Positions 35,653-45,481 are shown, counted from the stretch's first letter. The stretch: 64,000 nt of DNA from Hornefia porci (GCF_001940235.1 NZ_MJIE01000001.1:1984001-2048000); one strand, 5' to 3'. The notes: generated by a model from the sequence alone, not told the origin. Program-made: numbers and translations.

Positions 35653-36132
35653 ATGAGTAAGTACGAATATATGAAAGAAGCTTTGAACGAAGCGGAGAAG
35701 GCGTTCCGGCTGGGGGAGGTTCCCATCGGTGCGGTGATCGTCCGGAACGGCGAGATCATCGCCAGGGGACACAATCTGACAGAGACCCGGAAGGATCCCA
35801 CGGCCCACGCGGAAATGAACGCCATCCGCCAGGCGGCAGAACGGCTGGGAGGCTGGAGACTTCCCGGCTGCACCATGTATGTCACCTGCGAGCCCTGCGC
35901 CATGTGCGCAGGCGCGCTGGTCTGGAGCCGGATGGAGAAGCTCTGTATCGGCACGATGGATCCGAAGGCGGGCGCCTGCGGGTCCGTATTTGACATCGTG
36001 GAGGAACCGCGGCTCAACCACAATATTGAGGTGGAGACGGGCGTTCTGGAAGAGGACTGCTCCCGGATCCTGAAAGAGTTTTTTTCGGATCTCAGAAAAT
36101 CAAGAAAACAGAATCGGAGGACTTTAGTATGA
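35653..36132 (+). CDS. tadA: tRNA adenosine(34) deaminase
   Basis: A 159-residue TadA that converts adenosine 34 of tRNA-Arg(ACG) to inosine. The zinc site is HAE at residues 52-54 and PCAMC at 81-85, with the catalytic Glu in HAE. The start MSKYEYMKEALNEAEKAF aligns with known TadA N-termini, but no ribosome binding site precedes it; an ATG at 35671 is the alternative. It overlaps the next gene by four bases (ATGA). Confidence 0.93.
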   Translation: MSKYEYMKEALNEAEKAFRLGEVPIGAVIVRNGEIIARGHNLTETRKDPTAHAEMNAIRQAAERLGGWRLPGCTMYVTCEPCAMCAGALVWSRMEKLCIGTMDPKAGACGSVFDIVEEPRLNHNIEVETGVLEEDCSRILKEFFSDLRKSRKQNRRTLV

Positions 36133-37016
36133 AAAGAACAGGCGCGATAGCGTGTCTTGCCGCGCTTATGGTAATGCTTGCTGCGACATTCAGTTTTGGG
36201 GCGTCATCGTTCCAGGTGACCAACACATACCCGAAGAACGGGGCGAAGAATACGACCAAGGACAATATGTGCGTCAAGGTCTACTTCAATCACGCAGTCG
36301 GAAACAAGGCCTCCAGGGCGGCGAACAAAGACAAGTTCAAGATTACAGATTCCACGGGACACTCCTATCCGACGCTGATTTATTACAACAGCAAGGAACC
36401 GAAATACGTTCTGATGCTGATTGACACCAATAAAGTCAAGACCACCGGAAAGGGCAAGAATACCATCAAGGACAACACCGTCTACACGGCCACCATTTCG
36501 GGAGATTTTGTTGACAACGACGGAAACAAACTCGGAAAAGACGTGAAGATCAGCTTCCGCACGATGAACCAGGGCCGCAACACAGTCATCTACATGGTCA
36601 TGATGTTCCTGATGTTCGGCGGAATGATGGTATTCTCCATGCGTCAGCAGAGAAAGAAGAGCGACGAGAACGAGAAGGACGAGAAGGAAGAGCCGTTCAA
36701 TCCATATAAGGAAGCCAAACGCACCGGCAAGTCCGTGGAGGAGGTTCTCGCCAAGCATGAGAAGGAGGTCGCCCGCAAGAACGCCGCTAAGGAGGCCCGC
36801 GCCAGACGTGACAAAGAGCTGGACGAGTACTACGCCAGAGAGGACGACGGCTGCTATCATGTAAAGGGTCCGCGGCCCATCGCTGCGGCAGGCTGCACCT
36901 ACAAGACCGGACGGAAGGCTCTCGCTGAGGCGAAGAAGGAAGAGGAAGCCCGGAAAAAAGCGGAGCTGAAGGCTACAAACTACGGCAAGAACCCGAAAGG
37001 GAAAAAGAAGAAATAA
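36129..37016 (+). CDS. Membrane-anchored protein with an Ig-like ectodomain
   Basis: A 295-residue protein. Residues 1-25 are a signal sequence (IACLAALMVMLAATFSFGAS). An Ig-like Big_5-type domain follows (about 28-145; NTYPKNGAKNTTKDNMCVKV). One membrane segment lies at about 155-172 (VIYMVMMFLMFGGMMVFS), and the last 120 residues are cytoplasmic, very rich in Lys, Glu and Arg. Its ATG overlaps the tadA stop, and ispE follows after 2 bp, yet no link to either function is evident. Role unknown. Confidence 0.75.
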   Translation: MKRTGAIACLAALMVMLAATFSFGASSFQVTNTYPKNGAKNTTKDNMCVKVYFNHAVGNKASRAANKDKFKITDSTGHSYPTLIYYNSKEPKYVLMLIDTNKVKTTGKGKNTIKDNTVYTATISGDFVDNDGNKLGKDVKISFRTMNQGRNTVIYMVMMFLMFGGMMVFSMRQQRKKSDENEKDEKEEPFNPYKEAKRTGKSVEEVLAKHEKEVARKNAAKEARARRDKELDEYYAREDDGCYHVKGPRPIAAAGCTYKTGRKALAEAKKEEEARKKAELKATNYGKNPKGKKKK

Positions 37017-37018
37017 TC

Positions 37019-37966
37019 ATGAAAGAGATTACAGTCCGGTCCTTTGCCAAGATAAACCTGTCTCTGGACGTGGGAGCCTGCGACGCGCAGGGGTACCATG
37101 AAGTGGATATGATCATGCAGCAGCTGGCGTTTCATGACGATGTGCAGCTGCGCTTCGTGAGATTTCCCGGCGGAAAGAAGGGCGATATCGGGATTTCTGT
37201 CCGCACCAACCGCTATTATCTGCCGACTGACCGGCGAAATCTGGCCTGGCGTGCGGCGGAGCTGATGATTGGCCGGTACGGGAGCTCCTGGGAATCCGGA
37301 AGGCTGGAAATCAATATTCTGAAGCGGATTCCGGTCGCGGCGGGACTTGCCGGCGGGTCCGGAAACGGAGCGGCAGTGATTCACGGACTGAATGTCATGT
37401 TCGGGTTGAAACTGACGCTGGGAGAAATCTGCAGTCTCTGCGGGGAACTGGGGTCTGACGTGCCCTTCAGCGCGGTGGGGCAGGCCCGGGGAAACAAAGG
37501 CTTTCCGGCCGCGGTTCGCCGCGATTCCATGGCGGCATCCTGTGTCAGGGCAACCGGCAGGGGAACTGTGCTGGAGCCGCTGCGGGGGATCGACCGCCCC
37601 GTTGTCATCGCGAAACCGGCGCTGAGTGTTTCAACGGCGGAGGTGTACCGGGGCATCGACAGCTGCGGTATTCCGGAGCGGCCGGACAACCGGAGACTCG
37701 CACGCAGACTTGAGGAGGACGGCGGCAGGGACGGGAGCGTCTACGAGGACTTCATCAATGTCCTGGAGAATTATACGCTCGCGGCCTATCCGAAGGTTGC
37801 GGAATTAAAAGAAAGAATGGAGCAGCTGCATCCGGAGAAGGCGCTGATGAGCGGAAGCGGTCCCACTGTTTTCGCAGTGTTCCGACGGATGGAGGACGCT
37901 CAGAAATCATGCAGGATCCTCCGGAAACAGGGGTATGAGGCCTACTGGACCCGGACGATGAAGTAA
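37019..37966 (+). CDS. ispE: 4-diphosphocytidyl-2-C-methyl-D-erythritol kinase
   Basis: A 315-residue GHMP kinase of the MEP isoprenoid pathway. The N-terminal substrate part reads SFAKINLSLDVGACDAQGYHEVDMI. The ATP loop is IPVAAGLAGGSGNGAAV, and the C-terminal motif ALMSGSGPTVFAVF is complete. The usual length is about 285-300, so it is slightly long. It follows the Ig-like membrane protein by 2 bp and precedes a GntR regulator, an arrangement seen in several Clostridia. Confidence 0.93.
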   Translation: MKEITVRSFAKINLSLDVGACDAQGYHEVDMIMQQLAFHDDVQLRFVRFPGGKKGDIGISVRTNRYYLPTDRRNLAWRAAELMIGRYGSSWESGRLEINILKRIPVAAGLAGGSGNGAAVIHGLNVMFGLKLTLGEICSLCGELGSDVPFSAVGQARGNKGFPAAVRRDSMAASCVRATGRGTVLEPLRGIDRPVVIAKPALSVSTAEVYRGIDSCGIPERPDNRRLARRLEEDGGRDGSVYEDFINVLENYTLAAYPKVAELKERMEQLHPEKALMSGSGPTVFAVFRRMEDAQKSCRILRKQGYEAYWTRTMK

Positions 37967-37982
37967 AGTGTGAGGGAAGAGA

Positions 37983-38666
37983 ATGATAGACTTTGAATTA
38001 CAGAACCACAGGCCCCTTCGGGAAATCGTGTACGAACAGCTGAAGCGGCAGATCCTGACGGGACGTATCGCGCCGGGCACCCGGATGATGGAGGTGGAGC
38101 TGGCGGAGGAAATGGGAGTCAGCCGGACGCCGGTCCGGGAGGCGACCCGTAAGCTGGAGAAGGACGGTCTGGTTGTAATCGAGCCGCGGCGCGGCGCGTA
38201 TGTATCGGACATTTCGGTGAAGGATATGGTGGACACGCTGGTGGTTCGCGAGTCGCTGGAGGGTCTGGCGGCGGCGCTCGCCTCTCAGCGCATCACCCGG
38301 GAGGAGCTGGACAGACTGGATGCCATGACGACGGAATACAGCGATGCCATTGCTGCCGGAGATATGGAGAAGATCATCCATGAGGACGAGGGTTTTCATC
38401 GGACGATTGTTGAGATGTCGGGGAACAAAACCTTGAGCAGTCTCTTTGAGATCATCCAGGAACTGGCGCTGCGCTTCCGGTATCTGTATTACGATGATTT
38501 CACCCGGTACGAGAATATGCCGACCGAGCATATGAATATCGTTGAGGCGATTCGCGGAGGCGATCCCGAGAACGCCAGAGAGGTGTCCGACAAGCATGTC
38601 AAGAAGCTGAAGGATTTCGTCATCAACGAGGGGAAAGACGCTTTCCAGGAGCACAGTAAACGGTAA
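37983..38666 (+). CDS. GntR-family regulator with FCD domain (FadR type)
   Basis: A 227-residue regulator. The winged helix at residues 10-75 reads REIVYEQLKRQILTGRIAPG and MGVSRTPVREATRKLEKDGLV, typical of GntR. The C-terminal FCD effector domain (about 85-215) carries the metal-site-like His in HEDEGFHRTIVEMSGN. The ligand is unknown; FCD proteins often sense small organic acids. It is separated from ispE by 16 bp and is followed by a terminator, so it is last in the operon. Confidence 0.88.
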   Translation: MIDFELQNHRPLREIVYEQLKRQILTGRIAPGTRMMEVELAEEMGVSRTPVREATRKLEKDGLVVIEPRRGAYVSDISVKDMVDTLVVRESLEGLAAALASQRITREELDRLDAMTTEYSDAIAAGDMEKIIHEDEGFHRTIVEMSGNKTLSSLFEIIQELALRFRYLYYDDFTRYENMPTEHMNIVEAIRGGDPENAREVSDKHVKKLKDFVINEGKDAFQEHSKR

Positions 38667-38720
38667 ACTCCTGTTGTGAACCGGATAAGCCAACGCCTTA
38701 TACTAACAAAAACCGAAAAA

Positions 38721-38755
38721 TGAAGAGACCGCCTTCGGCAGCGGTCTCTTTTATA
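38721..38755 (+). terminator. Rho-independent terminator after the GntR gene
   Basis: GAGACCGC (38725-38732) and GCGGTCTC (38741-38748) form a perfect stem with a CTTCGGCA loop, followed by TTTTATAT. Confidence 0.88.
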
Positions 38756-38822
38756 TATATGACACGGTGCTCCACGGCAGCAGGTTTCGGCGACAGCCGA
38801 ATCCCGGAGCACGGTTGCCGGC

Positions 38823-40586
38823 TTAATTGCTGGCGGAGGTCAGCCTGACGCTGACAGTATGTTTCTTACCGTCGCGCACGATCGTAATCTTCGCCTTGTC
38901 TCCGGGCGAATGTTTTTTGAGTGCGCTCTTCAGAGCGGTCAGACTGGACACAGACGTCCCGTCCACGGCCGCGATGCGGTCGCCGGACTCCAGGCCTGCG
39001 GACCGCGCATAAGCGCTGGTGACGGAGGAGATGTATACCCCCGCCGCATCATAGCCTGAGCTTTTCGCTTCGCTTTCAGAAAGCTCCGTTACCGTGACGC
39101 CGATGGCCGCGTCTCCGGATGTGCTGGAACTGTTTGAACTGCCGGAGCTGGTGCTCTTTCCTGTCTTGATAATCTGTTTTGCGATTTTCGCCGCCTTGTT
39201 GATGGGGATAGCAAACCCCAGTCCTTCCACATCCGAGCCGGAGGACTTCGCCACGACGATGCCCACCAGATTGCCGGAGGAGTTGAAGAGCGCTCCGCCG
39301 GAATTGCCCGGGTTGATGGAGGCGTCTGTCTGCAGCAGATTCAGCTTTTTTCCGTCAATCGTCAGATTCCGGTTCAGTGCGCTGATGATGCCGGTTGTGG
39401 CTGTGTTGCTCAGCTCGCCCAGCGGATTTCCGATCGCTACGACCTGGTCGCCCACCTGAAGCTTGGAACTGTTCCCGTAGGTGGCGGCGGACAGCCCCGT
39501 TGCCCGTATCTTCAGTACGGCGATGTCGTTGTCAGAATCGGTTCCGACGACAGTTGCCGTATAGGTTTTTTTGTTCTTCAGCGTGACAGTAACCTTGCTC
39601 GCACCCTCGATGACGTGGTTGCAGGTTATGATGTAGCCGTTGGACTGAATGATGACGCCGCTGCCGGCTCCCTTTGTGACATAATTCTGCGCCCACGCGT
39701 CTGTGGACATGGATTCTGTCGTGATGGACACTACGCTGTCGCTGGTCTTGGAGATGATGCTCTTGTAGGAGAGTGACTCCGTCGACGAGGACAAAGTGTA
39801 GTTCGTCGCCTGATTTGCCCCTGTTGCAAAATGATTGTCGTACAGCGCGATGCCTCCGACAGTGAGGAGGGAGGTGACCAGCATGGCCAGAATCAGGATG
39901 AGGACAAAGGCTTTTCTGGTAATCTGCATCGGCTGTGCAGCCTTCTTCTGCCCGCCTCCCGGCGGAACAGTGTAGCCGTAGTTGTATCCGCTGCCGTTTC
40001 CGCCGCCGTCGAATCCGCCGCCGTATCCGTAGGCTGTGTCGTTCCCGCCTGCTTCGGTGCTCCCGTAGGCCGCGGCGTTTCCTCCGGTTTCAGTGTACCC
40101 GTAAGCCGATGAGTTTTCGGCTGTGTTTCCTGCTGTGTCGTTCCAGTCCGTCCATCCGGAACTGCCCGCGGAATCGGTGTCCGGCCCGGAATCACCGATG
40201 CTCACGCTGCCTGCCGTATTTTCGACGGATGAGCCGAAGGCGCCGGCTCCCGTATCGGAGCCGGTCTCCTTAACACCGATGGGACCGGCATTTGTGCCGG
40301 AAAAAGGATCCGGCGCCTCGGACGGAGCTGCGCCGGCCCGGTCGGCGTCCCCGCTGTATTTTGTGCCTGCCGCGTCGGTCGTGTCTGCTGCGCCGGCCCG
40401 GTCGGCGTCTCCGTTATACTTTGTGCCTGAAGCTCCGGCGGAGACGGCATCCGAATCATGCTTTGTGCCGGAAGAGAAAGCGTCCGCTCCGGAATCCGTA
40501 TTACCGGGGGACTGTGACGGTCCGTCCTGCCGGGGAAGGGTCTCCTCCGGGGACCTTCTGAATTTATAGTCATCCCATTTGTCCAT
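38823..40586 (-). CDS. HtrA/DegP-like membrane serine protease with PDZ domain
   Basis: A 587-residue protein. About 220 cytoplasmic residues are low-complexity and contain repeats (GTKYNGDADRAGAA-like blocks and YGYTETGGN/YGSTEAGGN). One membrane segment follows (VLILILAMLVTSLLTVGG). The trypsin-like domain has His in ITCNHVIEG, Asp in DSDNDIAVLK and Ser in NPGNSGGALFNSSG, so the triad is complete. A C-terminal PDZ domain (about 500-585) has SAYARSAGLESGDRIAAVDG. Such proteins degrade misfolded exported proteins. A stretch of Ser residues before the PDZ domain is a linker. The long Gly/Ala-rich N-terminus is unusual. Confidence 0.92.
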   Translation of the reverse strand: MDKWDDYKFRRSPEETLPRQDGPSQSPGNTDSGADAFSSGTKHDSDAVSAGASGTKYNGDADRAGAADTTDAAGTKYSGDADRAGAAPSEAPDPFSGTNAGPIGVKETGSDTGAGAFGSSVENTAGSVSIGDSGPDTDSAGSSGWTDWNDTAGNTAENSSAYGYTETGGNAAAYGSTEAGGNDTAYGYGGGFDGGGNGSGYNYGYTVPPGGGQKKAAQPMQITRKAFVLILILAMLVTSLLTVGGIALYDNHFATGANQATNYTLSSSTESLSYKSIISKTSDSVVSITTESMSTDAWAQNYVTKGAGSGVIIQSNGYIITCNHVIEGASKVTVTLKNKKTYTATVVGTDSDNDIAVLKIRATGLSAATYGNSSKLQVGDQVVAIGNPLGELSNTATTGIISALNRNLTIDGKKLNLLQTDASINPGNSGGALFNSSGNLVGIVVAKSSGSDVEGLGFAIPINKAAKIAKQIIKTGKSTSSGSSNSSSTSGDAAIGVTVTELSESEAKSSGYDAAGVYISSVTSAYARSAGLESGDRIAAVDGTSVSSLTALKSALKKHSPGDKAKITIVRDGKKHTVSVRLTSASN

Positions 40587-40760
40587 ATATGTATACCTCC
40601 ATGAATTAAACGACAGTGAGATATCTGTGGATATTGCTGATGGTATTATACCACCCGATGGCTAAATTATGGGTCCGGTTCGTGTTTTTTATGTGTGCAA
40701 ACCGTCAATGTTATGGTAAAATAAGTTGTTAAAGCAGCGTTATGACAGTGAGGTATCGAA

Positions 40761-41204
40761 ATGAAAGAGATCATGCTGAAAATCGTCGGAAAGCAGTATT
40801 CCGGCGATGAAGCGGAGGAGCAGATGGAGTTTGTCACCGAGGGACAGCTCTATGAAAGAAACGGCGCCACCTATCTGATCTATGAGGAAAGTGAGTTTTC
40901 GGGATTTCCGGGCTGTAAGACCAGCCTGCGGCTGAAGGACGATTCCGTGAGGATGAAACGGATCGGCCGGGGCGCGGGATACGGCATGGAAATGGAATTC
41001 CGGAAGGGGCAGCGGTTTTTCGGCAAGTATGAGACGCCCTACGGCACCATGGACATGGAGGTTCTGACGAACCGCGTGGAGAACAATCTCTCTCCGGAGG
41101 GACTCGGCGATATCAGTGTGGACTACCATGTGAGCCTGGAGGGGATGGCGGAAGGCCGTAACGAGCTGCATATAGAAGTAAACGAAGCAAACAGTGGCAA
41201 ATAG
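40761..41204 (+). CDS. DUF1934 (YwiB-like) beta-barrel protein
   Basis: A 147-residue protein. MLKIVGKQYSGDEAEEQMEFVTEGQLYERNGATYLIYEESE gives the typical start (in parts: VGKQYSGDEAEEQMEF and GATYLIYEES), and LSPEGLGDISVDYHVSLEGM the end. The fold is a calycin-like barrel in the known relatives. Function is unknown. It is divergent from the HtrA-like gene and followed after 15 bp by the DUF1846 gene, so both are probably co-transcribed. Confidence 0.8.
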   Translation: MKEIMLKIVGKQYSGDEAEEQMEFVTEGQLYERNGATYLIYEESEFSGFPGCKTSLRLKDDSVRMKRIGRGAGYGMEMEFRKGQRFFGKYETPYGTMDMEVLTNRVENNLSPEGLGDISVDYHVSLEGMAEGRNELHIEVNEANSGK

Positions 41205-41219
41205 AGTTCTGGAGGAAAG

Positions 41220-42728
41220 ATGAAGATCGGGTTCAGCGCAGAGAAGTATATTGAAGAACAGTCAAAATATATCCGTGAGAGAATCAGTCACGCCAGCGGC
41301 GAGCGGCTGTATCTGGAATTCGGCGGCAAGCTGGTGCATGACAAGCACGCGGCCAGAGTGCTGCCGGGCTTCGATGAAAACGCCAAGGTCAAGCTGCTGC
41401 AGCGGCTGAAGGACGAGGCGGAGATCATCATCTGCATCTACGCCGGCGATATCACCACCAGCAAGACACGTCATGATTTCGGGATTACCTACGATCTGGA
41501 GGTTCTTCGGCTGATCGACAATTTCCGCCGGTATGATCTGCAGATCAACAGCGTGGTGGTCACCCGGTATGAGGACGCGCCGGCGGTGAACATGTTCATC
41601 AACAAGCTGGAGCGCAGGGGGATCCGCACGTATAAGCATTTTTTCACAAAGGGTTATCCCACCGACGTGGATACGATCGTCAGCGACGAGGGCTACGGTG
41701 CCAACTCATACATTGAGGTGACAAAGCCTCTCGTGGTGGTTACCGGTCCGGGAGGAGGCAGCGGCAAGCTGGCCACATGTCTTTCCCAGCTCTACCACGA
41801 TTACCGCCGCGGCATCCGGGCGAATTACGCCAAGTTCGAGACGTTCCCCATCTGGAATCTGCCGCTGAAGCATCCGGTGAACATCGCCTATGAGGCGGCG
41901 ACCGCAGATCTGAAGGACGTGAATCAGATCGATTCCTATCATCTGGAGGCCTACGGCGTGCCCGCGGTAAATTACAACCGGGACATGGAGGTTTTCCCCG
42001 TCGTCCGCCGGATTATTGAGAAGATTACCGGAGAAGCTCTGTACCAGTCGCCGACGGATATGGGCGTTAACCGCGCAGGCTTCGGAATCACCGACGATGA
42101 GGTATGCCGCGAGGCGGCCTGTCAGGAGATAATCCGCAGATACCTTATTGCGAAGGTGGATTATAAAAAAGGAAAGATCTCCGAGAGTTCGCTGGAACGT
42201 TCGGAGCTGCTGATGAAAGAAGTCGGTATGGAGGTTGAGGACCGGCCCGTGGTGCTGCCGGCCCGGGAATACGCGGAGCAGAAACGGGAGTGCGATTCCC
42301 GGTACGAGAATGTTGTGGTCATGGCGATGGAGATGCCGGACGGGAAAATCATCACCGGAAGAAGCTCCCGCAGGATGGTTGCCGCAGCTGCGGTGCTCCT
42401 GAACAGCATCAAGTATCTGGCCGGACTGCCGGACGGAATGCTCCTGATTACCAAGCAGGTGTTTGACGCGATGCAGAAGATGAAGGATGAGGTGCTCCGG
42501 TCGGATCGTTCCTCTCTGACCTGCGAAGAGGTTCTGATCGCACTGACCGTGTCCGGAACGCAGAATCCGGCCGCGGAATACGCTGCCCGCAAGCTGGCAG
42601 AGCTGCGCGGCTGCAAGGCGCACTGCACCGCGATTCTGAGCGACCAGGATGAGCAGGTGCTCCAGTCGCTGGGCATCGATGTGACCTGCGATCCGGAGTA
42701 TGTCACGACGAACCTCTATACGAACTGA
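41220..42728 (+). CDS. DUF1846 domain protein
   Basis: A 502-residue protein typical of DUF1846. The start [18 protein letters not shown], the segment [21 protein letters not shown], and [21 protein letters not shown], which resembles a nucleotide-binding loop, are all conserved in the family. Crystal structures of relatives exist, but the biochemical role is not settled. GGAGGAAAG lies just before the ATG. It is directly followed by the ClC channel gene. Confidence 0.9.
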   Translation: MKIGFSAEKYIEEQSKYIRERISHASGERLYLEFGGKLVHDKHAARVLPGFDENAKVKLLQRLKDEAEIIICIYAGDITTSKTRHDFGITYDLEVLRLIDNFRRYDLQINSVVVTRYEDAPAVNMFINKLERRGIRTYKHFFTKGYPTDVDTIVSDEGYGANSYIEVTKPLVVVTGPGGGSGKLATCLSQLYHDYRRGIRANYAKFETFPIWNLPLKHPVNIAYEAATADLKDVNQIDSYHLEAYGVPAVNYNRDMEVFPVVRRIIEKITGEALYQSPTDMGVNRAGFGITDDEVCREAACQEIIRRYLIAKVDYKKGKISESSLERSELLMKEVGMEVEDRPVVLPAREYAEQKRECDSRYENVVVMAMEMPDGKIITGRSSRRMVAAAAVLLNSIKYLAGLPDGMLLITKQVFDAMQKMKDEVLRSDRSSLTCEEVLIALTVSGTQNPAAEYAARKLAELRGCKAHCTAILSDQDEQVLQSLGIDVTCDPEYVTTNLYTN

Positions 42729-42737
42729 TGTACGGAT

Positions 42738-44375
42738 ATGAAGAGTAAAGCTGAACAGGCAATTGAAAGAATTTCAGAGATCCGCTATCCGCTGATCCTG
42801 CAGGGCTGCTGTATAGGCGTCCTTACGGGGATCGTCGTGTCGTTTTTCCGGCGGATCCTGATTGCTGCAGAGTCCCTGAGGGACTCTGTTTTGCGTGAGG
42901 CCGCCGGGGGAGCGGCGGAATCGGCGGGAATGTCGGGCGTGCCGGATATGCAGCCGCCCGGGACGGCGATAATGCAGCATCCCCGGATGGCGGTGCTTCT
43001 GCTGCTGGTTCTGGCGGGATGCTTTCTGGGCACCTGGCTCTGCGTGCGTCTGGTTCCGCTGTGCGCCGGCTCGGGAATCCCCCAGGTGGCGGGAGAACTG
43101 AGGGGACGGGTGTTCCAGCCGTGGTGGAAGGTGATTCCGGCCAAGATTATCGGCGGCACACTGGCTATTGGCGCGGGGCTTTCCCTTGGAAGAGAGGGAC
43201 CCAGCATCCAGCTCGGGGCCATGGTGGGCAAGGGCTTTTCCTCGCTCATCGACCGCCTGGCTACGGAGGAGAAACTGCTGATGACCTGCGGTGCGGCGGC
43301 GGGGCTGTCCTGCGCCTTCAGTGCTCCGCTGGCCGGAGCAGTGTTTGCGCTGGAGGGCCTGCACAAAAACTTTTCCACTGACGTGCTCCTGGGGAGCATG
43401 GCGGCGTCCATCGCCTCAGACTTCGTGGCGTTCTATGTCTTCGGACTGACGCCGGTCTTCGACCTGAGCATCCGTCAGGCGCTGCCCCTGTCGCTGTACT
43501 GGACTCTGGCGGTGCTGGGCGTGCTGCTGGGCTTCTTCGGCATGATCTACGGAAAATGCATCGCGTTTACTCAGGATCTCTACGATTTAATCCCGTCGAA
43601 GGCAGGGCGTCTGGCGGTGCCATTTTTGCTGCTGATTCCCCTGGGTCTCTGGTACCCTCTTGCGATGGGAGGAGGATACCGGCTTGTAACGCAGGTGGCG
43701 GATGAGAAATTTGTTCTGTCGGCTCTGGCACTGCTTCTGGTGATGAAGTTCTGCTATTCGATTCTGAGCTTCAGCGCCGGAGCACCGGGCGGGATATTCA
43801 TGCCGCTGCTGGTCATCGGCGGAGTCGCAGGAGGTCTGTACTTCACAGCGGTGACGCAGATCCTCGATATTCCGCAGTATTATATCGACAACTTTGTCAT
43901 CTACGGAATGGTGGGATACTTCGCCGGAATTGTCCGGTCGCCGGTCACCGGCGTAATCCTGATTACGGAGATGGTCGGAGATTTCACCAATTTCCTCGCA
44001 CTGAGCGTGGTGGCGCTGGTGGCGTACATTACGGCGGATCTCCTGGGGAGCGTGCCGATTTATCAGCAGCTTCTGGAAAGGATGCTCCGCGGAGATCCGG
44101 ACTGCGGCATGACGGACCGTCTGCGCAGGAACAAGGTGCTGATTGAAAGCGACGTCTATATTTCCAGCGTCATGGACGGACGAAAGCTGAAGGAGATGAA
44201 GCTGCCCCGGGGCTGCCTGGTGGTCTCAGTACTCAGGGGACCGGAGGAGCTGGTGCCCGGAGGAGATACGGAGCTGAAGGGCGGAGACAGGCTGACAATT
44301 CTGTGCAGCCAGGGAAGAATGGATGAGGCGGACCGCGTTCTGAAGAAGCTGTGCCGCACGGAAAGGATACGATAA
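42738..44375 (+). CDS. ClC-family chloride channel or antiporter with RCK C-terminal domain
   Basis: A 545-residue membrane protein. The ClC selectivity motifs are visible: GSGIPQVAGELRG, GREGPSIQLGAMVGKG and GAPGGIFMPLLVIGG. The gating Glu is in GREGP. About ten hydrophobic segments occupy residues 15-440. The last 75 residues form a TrkA_C (RCK) domain (ISSVMDGRKLKEMKLPRGCL). Many prokaryotic ClC proteins are Cl-/H+ antiporters for acid resistance, others fluoride exporters; the GSGIP motif favours chloride. The stop overlaps the next start (TAATG). Confidence 0.92.
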   Translation: MKSKAEQAIERISEIRYPLILQGCCIGVLTGIVVSFFRRILIAAESLRDSVLREAAGGAAESAGMSGVPDMQPPGTAIMQHPRMAVLLLLVLAGCFLGTWLCVRLVPLCAGSGIPQVAGELRGRVFQPWWKVIPAKIIGGTLAIGAGLSLGREGPSIQLGAMVGKGFSSLIDRLATEEKLLMTCGAAAGLSCAFSAPLAGAVFALEGLHKNFSTDVLLGSMAASIASDFVAFYVFGLTPVFDLSIRQALPLSLYWTLAVLGVLLGFFGMIYGKCIAFTQDLYDLIPSKAGRLAVPFLLLIPLGLWYPLAMGGGYRLVTQVADEKFVLSALALLLVMKFCYSILSFSAGAPGGIFMPLLVIGGVAGGLYFTAVTQILDIPQYYIDNFVIYGMVGYFAGIVRSPVTGVILITEMVGDFTNFLALSVVALVAYITADLLGSVPIYQQLLERMLRGDPDCGMTDRLRRNKVLIESDVYISSVMDGRKLKEMKLPRGCLVVSVLRGPEELVPGGDTELKGGDRLTILCSQGRMDEADRVLKKLCRTERIR

Positions 44376-45451
44376 TGGGAATCAGAGCAGATAACAGCAG
44401 AGCGGGTGATGAGGCGGAAATCCGTCTGTGGAGAGAGAAGAGCGGAAAGGCGCTTGACGAGCTCTGGAAACGATCCTGGATCCGGAAGGGAATCAGTCCC
44501 GGAGAGGGGCGCCTGAAGGAGCTGGAGCTGCAGCTCAGCGAGTTTGCGGAGCGCTGCGACATGATTGTACTCGCGGCGGAGGGGAGCATGGCCGCCATGC
44601 TCCGCGGAATGCTCCGGGCGCTGCCGCGGAACGGACGGAAGAAGCTCGCGGTTTTCAGCGGGACGCTTTCGGCCTGCTCGTACCGGCGGCTGTTCCGGGA
44701 AATGGAGAAATACAGCTGCGGCATGGTCGCCTTCTCCTGCGGGGAAGAGACGACGGCTCAGCGGACGGCCTTCGCGGCGGTGCGGAAGTTCCTGCAGGAT
44801 CGGTACGGGACCGGGGAGGCGGAGCATCGCATCCGGATCGTGCTGAGCGGCGGCTCCCGGTATCTGGCGGAGGAGGCGTCTGCCGGCGGACATGAGATTC
44901 ATCTGCTGGAGGAGGACGTCCGGGAGGCGGAGGCTTCAGGAACAGATGCGATGCTAGTCCCCGCGATTCTGGCAGGCGTGGACGTTTCGGCGTTTACAGA
45001 CGGCTTCCGGCGCATGCTGGCCAGCACGTGGTGGGATCGGGACGCGGATCTTTACAGTCTTTATCTGGCGCGCTGCGGCGCTGAGGATGTTGTGTACTGG
45101 CAGGAGGAGCTGGCGGGCGCGGCGGAATGGCTCGCCGCCCTGCACAAAGCTGCGGGGATTGACGCGAGAGCGGTGTTCATGCCCCGGGAGGGGGATGCGC
45201 TCCGGGGGGACGTGTTTTGTACGCAGATCTTCTGTGAGGGAGAGGACGCCGACATCATGCTCCCGCCGTTTCCCGGCGCGGATCCGGACGGCTCACTGAA
45301 CGAGATGGCGAGATCGTCGATGAGGACTTTGTGGAAGGAAAGGACAGGAACACTGATTACCCTGGACGCAATGACGCCCGGGGACTACGGGGAACTGCTC
45401 TGCTATCTTCAGATTTCCTGCGGAATAACCGAGTTTATTTTACAGAATTAG
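44375..45451 (+). CDS. Divergent phosphoglucose isomerase-like (SIS-fold) protein
   Basis: A 358-residue protein that I cannot name securely. It has the order of a phosphoglucose isomerase but lacks its signature blocks. A sugar-isomerase-like segment lies at about 105-175 (KLAVFSGTLSACSYRRLF). PAILAGVDVSAFTDGFRRML resembles the middle of Pgi, and LITLDAMTPGDYGELLCYLQ resembles its C-terminal helix region. GAAAGGAT precedes the ATG at 44375, which overlaps the ClC stop. It could be a degenerate paralogue with a sensing role or an isomerase with another substrate. The gene is GC-rich and fits its neighbours. Confidence 0.5.
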   Translation: MGIRADNSRAGDEAEIRLWREKSGKALDELWKRSWIRKGISPGEGRLKELELQLSEFAERCDMIVLAAEGSMAAMLRGMLRALPRNGRKKLAVFSGTLSACSYRRLFREMEKYSCGMVAFSCGEETTAQRTAFAAVRKFLQDRYGTGEAEHRIRIVLSGGSRYLAEEASAGGHEIHLLEEDVREAEASGTDAMLVPAILAGVDVSAFTDGFRRMLASTWWDRDADLYSLYLARCGAEDVVYWQEELAGAAEWLAALHKAAGIDARAVFMPREGDALRGDVFCTQIFCEGEDADIMLPPFPGADPDGSLNEMARSSMRTLWKERTGTLITLDAMTPGDYGELLCYLQISCGITEFILQN

Positions 45452-45453
45452 GG

Positions 45454-45481
45454 TTTACATTAGTTTGGAATGTGTTATAAT
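45454..45481 (+). promoter_or_regulatory. Promoter of hbd
   Basis: TTTACA (45454-45459) and TATAAT (45476-45481) are 16 bp apart, about 85 bp before the hbd ATG. Confidence 0.75.
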
